Virus record (IMG/VR): IMGVR_UViG_3300022213_000175
Span: 1-36,105 of that record
Strand: one strand, 5' to 3'
DNA from: a virus
DNA length: 36,105 nt
Below, piece after piece: positions 31,651 to 36,105 of the stretch (position 1 is its first letter; each line of letters opens with the position of its first letter). The translations under genes were made by a program, and so were the position numbers. A model generated the notes under the pieces. That model worked only from the letters and a program-made list of their open reading frames with translations. It did no database searches and was not told the DNA's origin.

Positions 31651-32202
31651 GTGAGCGACGACGACCCGCGTTGGGGCTACGCCGAACCATGGGATCAGCT
31701 AACGATCGCACCTCACACGTGCGTACAGGTCGACGTGGTCGACGAGGTGCTCGTCCTCAGGGTTTGGGATCCGGTAGACCCCGACCATGAGGTCGTCCGC
31801 GTGTCCGTCGACTCCCATGCAGCGCGCAAGCTCGGGGTGCAATTGCTCTACGGGGCAATCACCGCGGAATGGGAGTACACGTCGCGCGGGCTGCAACAGG
31901 CACTCTCCGAGCTCGCGAGCCGCGCGGCCGCGCAGCCGTTCCCCGAGGAGGAGGAGGCTCCCCCCGACGGGGCGCACGACGAGCCGACACAGCTCTACCA
32001 GACCGGGGGGTGCCCCTGGTGCGCGAGCGCCGCGATCACGACCGAGGAGCAGCGCCCCGGGGAGACGCGATGGCAGGCGAGGTGCGGGGCCCGGTGGCGG
32101 ATCCTCGACGCGGACCCCGATCGCGTGATCGAGGTGCAGCCGTGTCCTACTGCGTCGTCGTCTGGTCCGCACAGCCGAGAGAGGCGCGCAGCTCCGGAGT
32201 GA
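31651..32202 (+). CDS. Hypothetical protein with C-terminal zinc-ribbon-like motif, 183 residues
   Basis: The GTG start has GGGGG upstream; another GTG two codons before is possible. Residues 1-100 are a mixed alpha/beta domain (LTIAPHTCVQVDVVDEVLVL ... SHAARKLGVQLLYGAITAEW). Further on, GGCPWCASAAITTEEQRPGE followed by ARCGARWRI forms a Cys-pair motif like a zinc ribbon. It follows the regulator gene and overlaps the convergent lipoprotein gene by 56 bases. Function unknown. Confidence 0.55.
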   Translation: MSDDDPRWGYAEPWDQLTIAPHTCVQVDVVDEVLVLRVWDPVDPDHEVVRVSVDSHAARKLGVQLLYGAITAEWEYTSRGLQQALSELASRAAAQPFPEEEEAPPDGAHDEPTQLYQTGGCPWCASAAITTEEQRPGETRWQARCGARWRILDADPDRVIEVQPCPTASSSGPHSRERRAAPE

Positions 32203-32443
32203 GCACGCACCGCGCACACTCGAGGCGCACACACTCGTCGGGGATCGCCGGACACTGGAACGTGCGCCCGTCCGCGAGCTCTGCGTGCACGAGCTCGTCG
32301 CCGGGGGTGATGCACAGCCACACGGGCGCGCAGCCGAGCTCACCCTCGGGCGGGGTCTCGTCGACCGTGCACTCGTCGGACGTGTCCGCCGAGCTCGAGC
32401 TCGAGCTCGAGCCCGGAGTGCACGCGAGGAGCAGCCAGATCAA
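32147..32443 (-). CDS. Predicted small lipoprotein, 98 residues
   Basis: The start is a TTG in a TTGA overlap with the upstream stop. MIWLLLAC is a very short signal with lipobox LLAC. A Ser run (residues about 12-18) is encoded by the (GAGCTC)3.5 repeat, which links the anchor to a Cys-rich domain (GCAPVWLC, CVRLECARC). The Cys pattern suggests disulfides outside the cytoplasm. It forms a pair with the 169-residue lipoprotein and may act in exclusion of other phages or envelope change; this is inference. Confidence 0.55.
   Translation of the reverse strand: MIWLLLACTPGSSSSSSSADTSDECTVDETPPEGELGCAPVWLCITPGDELVHAELADGRTFQCPAIPDECVRLECARCVLTPELRASLGCADQTTTQ
32391..32411. repeat. (GAGCTC)3.5 short tandem repeat within a lipoprotein gene
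   Basis: Three and a half copies of the hexamer GAGCTC lie inside the small lipoprotein gene and encode its Ser linker. The six-base unit keeps frame when the copy number changes, so slippage could alter linker length without breaking the gene. Confidence 0.6.
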
Positions 32444-32949
32444 TACGGACCGCCCGACAGCGTGACCCCTGCGCAGTCCGGATCCTCGTTCGTGTAGCTG
32501 ACAACCCCCGGACACACGCAATCGCAGACGACCCCCGTTCCACCGGGGCACGGTGCCGTGTGCGTGAGGTTCACGCATTGGCAGTCCCCCGAGACAACGA
32601 ACGTGAAGCGGCAATCGCCGACGACGAGGTGCTCCTCGCTTTGCTGCTGAGGCACCGCGGAGTGCGCCGCGCACGAGATCCCGCACGTGGTTCCGTTGAA
32701 GCTCCCGACGCGATACCACCCCGCGTCGCCGACCGCGACGCGCAGCCACTCCATCGGACCGGGTCCGATGCACTCCCCGTCTGCGTCGGGCTGCGCGCCA
32801 CCGGGGCACTCCCCAGGCTCGACGCTCGGGCCCGCTCCGACACACACGCCCGACTCGTCGGGCTGCGCGCCACCGGGGCACTCCCCAGGCTCGGCATCAC
32901 ACGACACCGCGAACACCGCAAACAGGAACGGGACCAGACCAGACCGCAT
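32440..32949 (-). CDS. Predicted Cys-rich lipoprotein with internal repeat, 169 residues
   Basis: MRSGLVPFLFAVFAVSC is a classical lipoprotein signal with lipobox AVSC, so Cys17 would be lipidated. The mature protein contains two near-identical EPGECPGGAQPD repeats (about residues 20-31 and 44-55) and then a Cys-rich domain (CGISCAAH, CQCVNL, CDCVCPG). Cys-rich repeat lipoproteins are common in some very GC-rich Gram-negative bacteria, which is a host clue. It is separated from the replication-type gene by only 14 bases (its start precedes that gene's end in the same direction). Function unknown. Confidence 0.6.
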   Translation of the reverse strand: MRSGLVPFLFAVFAVSCDAEPGECPGGAQPDESGVCVGAGPSVEPGECPGGAQPDADGECIGPGPMEWLRVAVGDAGWYRVGSFNGTTCGISCAAHSAVPQQQSEEHLVVGDCRFTFVVSGDCQCVNLTHTAPCPGGTGVVCDCVCPGVVSYTNEDPDCAGVTLSGGPY

Positions 32950-32963
32950 GACGACCTCCGCCG

Positions 32964-33947
32964 CTATCGTCGCACGCGAGAGGGGTGCAAGGCCACCCAG
33001 CGATCACGCGCCACGGTGAGCGCGCGGGTCACATACCGGCGACGGACCCCGTCCGGAGCGTCCCAACCCCGCCGCACCGTCCCGTCGACGGTCCGGTGAC
33101 CGCGGGCGAGGGTGATCCACCGGTCGACGAGCCATGCCGAGCCGCACCGGTAGGCCTCGAGCACGACCGCGAGCTCCCGGTCGGGGGTCTCCTCGAGCTC
33201 GGCGAGCATCCGCTCGGCGAGCGACTCGACCACCGCTCGGCGCTGCTCGAGCGGGGGCGGGGTGTCGCCCCCCTCGAGCGAGGTCGCGCCGAGCAATCGC
33301 GGCTGCTCGGTCGCGGGCGCCTTGCGGGCGGCGACCGCCTCGAGCTCGAGGAGGACGAACGGGTCCAGGGTATCACCGTCCGGATAGCTCAACGGATCGA
33401 TCTCCTCCTCGGGGCTCTCCGGTGAGCCCCCCCCCTCGGGGGGGTCGGGGGGGATCTGGTTGATCTGATCCCTCGTCTGATCGGGTGCCGCTGTGGCACC
33501 CTCGGGGTGCCGCTGTGACACCCTAGCCCGGAGCTGCTCGGGTGCAGGCTCCTCGGGGGCTCCCGTTTCGAACGAGGCATCGAACAGCGGGCCCGTTGGT
33601 CGGGGGGGGGTGCGCACCCGTACCGCTCTCACCCGGTAGACGGTCGACGAGCGAGGCGCGCGGAGCTCACTCAGCCATCCCGCCTCGACGAGCCTCCGGA
33701 GCGCCCGTTGCGCCGTTCGGAGCCCGACGTGCGCCGCGGCCGCCAACCGCGGGATCGCCAACCAGCACGCGCCCTCGCACCCCGACGCCCTCCGCGCGAT
33801 CACCCCGAGCACCGCGATCTCGTGCACGGTGAGGTCGGGATCGCGCTCCGCGGCGAGCTCTACGTCGAGCGCGCTTGGTATTTCGCGGCGACCGTGGTAA
33901 TCGTTGCTCGTGCAGCGGTCGGGCGTGGCGGTCGGGGCGCTGTGCAT
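32964..33947 (-). CDS. Putative replication initiation-type protein with winged helix, 327 residues
   Basis: The ATG has GGAG seven bases upstream; longer frames lack a ribosome site. Residues about 36-105 form a winged helix (LTVHEIAVLGVIARRASGCEGACWLAIPRLAAAAHVGLRTAQRALRRL is the region at 40-87, shown in parts: VHEIAVLGVI, AIPRLAAAAHVG, TAQRALRRLVEAGWL). This layout is usual in phage replication initiators such as O-like and DnaD-like proteins. The middle is Pro/Glu-rich and disordered, and the C-terminal part is helical with a Trp-rich patch (GSAWLVDRWITLARGHRTVD). It faces a large non-coding region that may hold the origin. Transcription regulation instead is possible. Confidence 0.55.
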   Translation of the reverse strand: MHSAPTATPDRCTSNDYHGRREIPSALDVELAAERDPDLTVHEIAVLGVIARRASGCEGACWLAIPRLAAAAHVGLRTAQRALRRLVEAGWLSELRAPRSSTVYRVRAVRVRTPPRPTGPLFDASFETGAPEEPAPEQLRARVSQRHPEGATAAPDQTRDQINQIPPDPPEGGGSPESPEEEIDPLSYPDGDTLDPFVLLELEAVAARKAPATEQPRLLGATSLEGGDTPPPLEQRRAVVESLAERMLAELEETPDRELAVVLEAYRCGSAWLVDRWITLARGHRTVDGTVRRGWDAPDGVRRRYVTRALTVARDRWVALHPSRVRR

Positions 33948-34093
33948 TGTCGTCTCCGTTCTGGTTCTGGTTCTGGTTTTGGGTGAGGGTGTCCGGTCGG
34001 GGTCGTGCTTGAGACGCACGACCCCGCCCGGGGGCCCCAACGAGTGAGGGGGCTCGCTCCCGCGCGGCTGATCACGACCGCTGCGGTGGGGCG

Positions 34094-34101
34094 ACTGTAC
34101 C
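34094..34101 (-). promoter_or_regulatory. Candidate leftward extended -10 element
   Basis: On the leftward strand CGGTACAGTCGCC matches GGGTAGAGTCGCC at 2189-2201, including the CGCC after the motif. It lies about 150 bases upstream of the replication-type gene and may start its transcript. Confidence 0.35.
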
Positions 34102-34259
34102 GCCGCGGTGAGCGCGCGGGAAGTGCCCCGCCGCAATCCGACGCACGAGCTCGCTCGGCACGAGCCGGTCGGCGATCCCCTGCTCGTGTGTTCAGGCGAT
34201 CGCCGTTCGGCGCGCGCGGTTACACGTCGGTTTTTCGCGTGACCTTTCGTGGCGTCCCG

Positions 34260-34268
34260 TGGTAGGGT
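34260..34268 (+). promoter_or_regulatory. Candidate extended -10 promoter for the rightward block
   Basis: TGGTAGGGT lies 43 bases before the ATG at 34311. GTGACC stands 18 bases upstream as a possible -35. It is the best promoter candidate in the window because the gene behind it also has a strong GAGGAGG ribosome site. Confidence 0.45.
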
Positions 34269-34310
34269 GTGTGTGTCGGTGGCAGACAGCCGCGCCACCG
34301 AGGAGGCACC

Positions 34311-34601
34311 ATGAACGCAACGAACGAGACCCCGCGCACGTCCGAGAGCTTCACCGTCACCGCCGAGCTCGTCCCCGGGTGCATGATCGACGGACGGTTC
34401 GTCCCCGCCGGTCACGACACCCGCGAGATCCTCTCGGCGACCGAGAGCTCCCCGAGCCTCGCCGCACGGATCTGCAAGTGCCGCGCGTTCGGGCGCGCGG
34501 GTTGGACCGCAGCGGTGTTCGGCGCGTGCGAGGTTCGCCTCTCGACCGGCGACGTGTCGCGCGTCGCCGCCGAACACGGGATCACTGTAACGACCGATTG
34601 A
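34311..34601 (+). CDS. Hypothetical protein, first gene of the rightward block, 96 residues
   Basis: It has a strong AGGAGG ribosome site and a candidate promoter. The product is a mixed alpha/beta protein (ESFTVTAELVPGCMIDGRFV ... CKCRAFGRAGWTAAVFGACE) with a CKC pair and a Trp near residue 64. It may bind nucleic acid or metal, but no family is recognised. The first gene after a strong promoter is often expressed early in infection. Confidence 0.55.
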   Translation: MNATNETPRTSESFTVTAELVPGCMIDGRFVPAGHDTREILSATESSPSLAARICKCRAFGRAGWTAAVFGACEVRLSTGDVSRVAAEHGITVTTD

Positions 34602-34703
34602 CCCCCGCCTCGAGGCTCCCGCCTCGGGCAAGATCCCACCCGAGCGGCGGGGGGCACTTCGCTCCCCGTCGCTCTCCCCAACCCTCGACGGAGTGAAACG
34701 AAC

Positions 34704-35114
34704 ATGCAGGTAGAGCAGCTCGAGCGCGAGCTCGAGATCGCGAGTGACGGTCAATACGTGTGGGTCAACCGCGGTGGCTTGATGGTCGCCCGGTACGGCC
34801 CGAGGGGCAATGAGATCGCCGATGGCGGTCTCCATGACTATGCTGTGCGCGCCGAGCCCGCGTCGCCCGAGTCGTTCAACCGGTGGTCGATCGCGGTGCA
34901 CGAGATCCTCGGGATCGCCATCGGCGAGACCCACCGCCCGATCGCCGCGGGCGGTCGGGAGCTCCCCGAGCTCCCCGCAGAGGACACGATCCCGATCGCC
35001 GATCCGGTCGTGGTCCGCCCCCGGACCGGTCTCGTCGTCGCGGTCGTCGTGGTCGGCGGGGCGCTCCTCGTCGCGGCGATCCTCGCCCTCGTGCTCCTCG
35101 GAGGTGCCCGGTGA
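34704..35114 (+). CDS. Small protein with C-terminal membrane span, 136 residues
   Basis: Residues 1-100 are soluble with a helical start and a beta-type part (DGQYVWVNRGGLMVARYGPR). Residues about 107-131 are strongly hydrophobic (TGLVVAVVVVGGALLVAAIL) and end in a Leu-rich stretch, a single span. Its GTGA overlap leads into the next membrane peptide. It may be an envelope protein. No family recognised. Confidence 0.55.
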   Translation: MQVEQLERELEIASDGQYVWVNRGGLMVARYGPRGNEIADGGLHDYAVRAEPASPESFNRWSIAVHEILGIAIGETHRPIAAGGRELPELPAEDTIPIADPVVVRPRTGLVVAVVVVGGALLVAAILALVLLGGAR

Positions 35115-35263
35115 GCCGCTACGACGCCCCCGCCGGTCCGGTCGAGACCGGGTGCACGATCCTCATGTTCGGGCTGCTCCGCCTCGTCGGCGGGGTCGCG
35201 CTCCTCTCCGGGCTCGCGATCGCTGGGTACGCGGGCGCGATCGCCCTCGGGGTGCTCCCATGA
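35111..35263 (+). CDS. Small membrane protein, 50 residues
   Basis: It starts at the GTG of a GTGA overlap. After a short polar start (SRYDAPAGPVETG) come one or two hydrophobic helices (CTILMFGLLRLVGGVALLSG, AIAGYAGAIALGVL). The same SRY start codons occur in the 104-residue gene at 35694. Function unknown; a holin-like or membrane regulator role is possible. Confidence 0.5.
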   Translation: MSRYDAPAGPVETGCTILMFGLLRLVGGVALLSGLAIAGYAGAIALGVLP

Positions 35264-35697
35264 ATCCCGACGACGCGATCGATCTCGGTCCGGGGGCGTC
35301 CCCGCGGTTCCTCTCGGTGCGCGAGCTCGTCGAGCGCATCCTCGTGCACGAGCAGATCACGCGCGGTCTCGTGACCCGCGCCGACGATCACGGGGCGAGG
35401 ATCGCGCGCCTCGAGCAGCGGATCGAGGAGCTCGAGGTGCTCGTCGCCACGTCCCGCGACGTGATCGAGCAGCAACGCGAGAGCGCCGCGGTGAGCGCGA
35501 GCAAGATCCACGAGCTCGAGCAGCGGGTGTACGACCTCGACGAGCGCACGGGCGGGCTCGGAGGGTGCGCCGATCTCGAGCAGCGGATCGGCCAGGTTGC
35601 CGAGCACCTCGCCGCGGTGGCGGCCTCCGCCTCGCGCGAGGGGGATGCGGCGATCTCGTTCAGGCTCGACCGCCTCGAGCGCAAGGTGCTCTCGTGA
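35260..35697 (+). CDS. Coiled-coil protein, 145 residues
   Basis: It starts at the ATG of an ATGA overlap. From about residue 20 to the end the sequence is an almost continuous coiled coil (RIARLEQRIEELEVLVATSR, KIHELEQRVYDLDERTG, EQRIGQVAEHLAAVAASASR). It may oligomerise or scaffold the small membrane proteins encoded beside it. No family recognised. Confidence 0.55.
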   Translation: MNPDDAIDLGPGASPRFLSVRELVERILVHEQITRGLVTRADDHGARIARLEQRIEELEVLVATSRDVIEQQRESAAVSASKIHELEQRVYDLDERTGGLGGCADLEQRIGQVAEHLAAVAASASREGDAAISFRLDRLERKVLS

Positions 35698-36008
35698 GCC
35701 GCTACACGGGCCATCCGCACGACCGGATCCCCCCGCGGGGTCGCACGCCCCGGCGGTGGACGCTCGCGCAGCGGATCAGCGACGCGATCGGTCAGACCTA
35801 CCGCATCTACCCGTGGTGGTGTCCCGACTGGCTCGGGGTCGCGATCGACCGCCTCGACCGCCCCGACCTGTTCGCGGGTCGTCGCCGGATCCGCGCGTGG
35901 CTCCGCGTCGTCGGGTGGGCGGTGGGCGTGTGCGCGCTCCTCGTGCTCGGGGCCGACCTGCTCGTGCACCTCGTCGCTCACGTGATCGCCTCGCTCGTCG
36001 GGGCATGA
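35694..36008 (+). CDS. Basic protein with C-terminal membrane span, 104 residues
   Basis: It starts at the GTG of a GTGA overlap. Residues 1-65 are basic with aromatic residues (TYRIYPWWCPDWLGVAIDRL) and residues about 75-104 are hydrophobic (VVGWAVGVCALLVLGADLLV). Its last nine codons lie in the 127-base repeat whose other copy follows the 46-residue gene at 394. The product is probably an inner-membrane protein of unknown role. Confidence 0.55.
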   Translation: MSRYTGHPHDRIPPRGRTPRRWTLAQRISDAIGQTYRIYPWWCPDWLGVAIDRLDRPDLFAGRRRIRAWLRVVGWAVGVCALLVLGADLLVHLVAHVIASLVGA

Positions 36009-36105
36009 CCGCATGTTCCGCCTCGACCTCTGCGAGCCGCACGCGGACGACTGCGTACGGTTCGGGTCCGTGATCACGGGCCCCCCGTCCGGAGAGCGCG
36101 ACGAG
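35979..36105. repeat. Direct repeat, second copy of 528-654
   Basis: This is the right-end partner of the 127-base exact repeat. Joining 36105 to 655 gives a circle of 35,451 bp. If instead this copy continues through a second copy of 655-829 into position 1, the circle is 36,280 bp and the full repeat is 401 bp. Confidence 0.95.
36013..36105 (+). CDS. Partial second copy of the small zinc-binding gene (5' part only)
   Basis: These 31 codons are identical to the start of the gene at 562-783. The frame is open to the end of the window, so the rest lies beyond it. In the circular models it either is the same gene as at 562 or a second full copy. No independent evidence separates the two. Confidence 0.6.
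   Translation, partial: MFRLDLCEPHADDCVRFGSVITGPPSGERDE

Larger units (their letters stand above)
33948..34310. other. Divergent non-coding region with candidate promoters and repeats
   Basis: This 363-base gap separates the leftward replication-type gene from the rightward block. It holds three GTTCTG copies plus a near copy (33958-33981), an inverted GAGTGAG...CTCGCTC near 34044-34062, a leftward GCGGTACAGT (34094-34101) and a rightward TGGTAGGGT before the 34311 gene. I see no convincing gene in it. It could be a replication origin or control region. Confidence 0.45.

Noticed and set aside
33948-34934. Long upstream extension of the replication-type protein
   Set aside because: The extension is antisense to the 34311 and 34704 genes, lacks a ribosome site, and the ATG at 33947 has a good one.
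1-36105. Temperate phage with integrase and attachment site
   Set aside because: No tyrosine or serine integrase motif and no tRNA-like attachment sequence were seen; the end repeats fit assembly of a circle better.

Overview
This window is almost certainly one complete, or nearly complete, genome of a tailed double-stranded DNA phage with siphovirus-type gene order and an HK97-like head. The DNA is very GC-rich and strongly prefers CTC (Leu) and GAG (Glu) codons. I see no integrase, DNA polymerase, primase, helicase, tRNA, CRISPR array or insertion sequence. Three predicted lipoproteins with very short signal peptides and Cys-rich mature parts suggest a Gram-negative, very GC-rich host. A member of the Myxococcota fits, but that is inference from style only.

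The ends of the window are informative. The last 127 bases (35979-36105) are an exact copy of 528-654, and the first 99 bases are an exact copy of 830-928. Both lengths are common assembler k-mer sizes. The simplest single model is a circular or circularly permuted genome of about 36,280 bp with an exact 401-bp direct repeat (528-928), one copy of which is cut by the contig ends. The alternative is a 35,451-bp circle (655-36105) with positions 1-527 as a variant branch.

Layout. (1) 34311 to the right end, continuing at the left end to 5907, is a rightward block of small, mostly unknown genes: coiled-coil proteins, small membrane proteins, zinc-binding proteins, a lipoprotein, a GroES-like protein with a coiled-coil N-terminus, and a 624-residue membrane protein. 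(2) 31297 down to 5885 is one long leftward block. It starts with a recombination module (YqaJ exonuclease, unknown protein, RecT-like annealing protein), then a zinc protein, a RuvC-like resolvase, a SwrD/FlbD-like small protein, terminase large subunit, portal, scaffold and major capsid protein. Connectors, tail terminator, tail tube, tail assembly chaperones with a -1 frameshift, tape measure, a 1089-residue beta-propeller tail protein and a tail hub follow. It ends with small virion proteins, an SGNH hydrolase and membrane proteins that may act in lysis. (3) 31376-32202 is a short rightward pair led by a ribbon-helix-helix regulator. (4) 33947-32147 is a short leftward group: a winged-helix replication-type protein followed by two lipoproteins.

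Genes are packed tightly. About twenty junctions use a four-base NTGA overlap, where the start codon of one gene overlaps the TGA of the gene before it. The two largest non-coding stretches are 10945-11442, which holds an array of CGTTTCAC boxes in roughly 121-bp units, and 33948-34310, the divergent region between the replication-type gene and the rightward block. The rightward promoters that can be proposed share an extended -10 motif (G/T)GGTA-N3-T. No classical endolysin was recognised.
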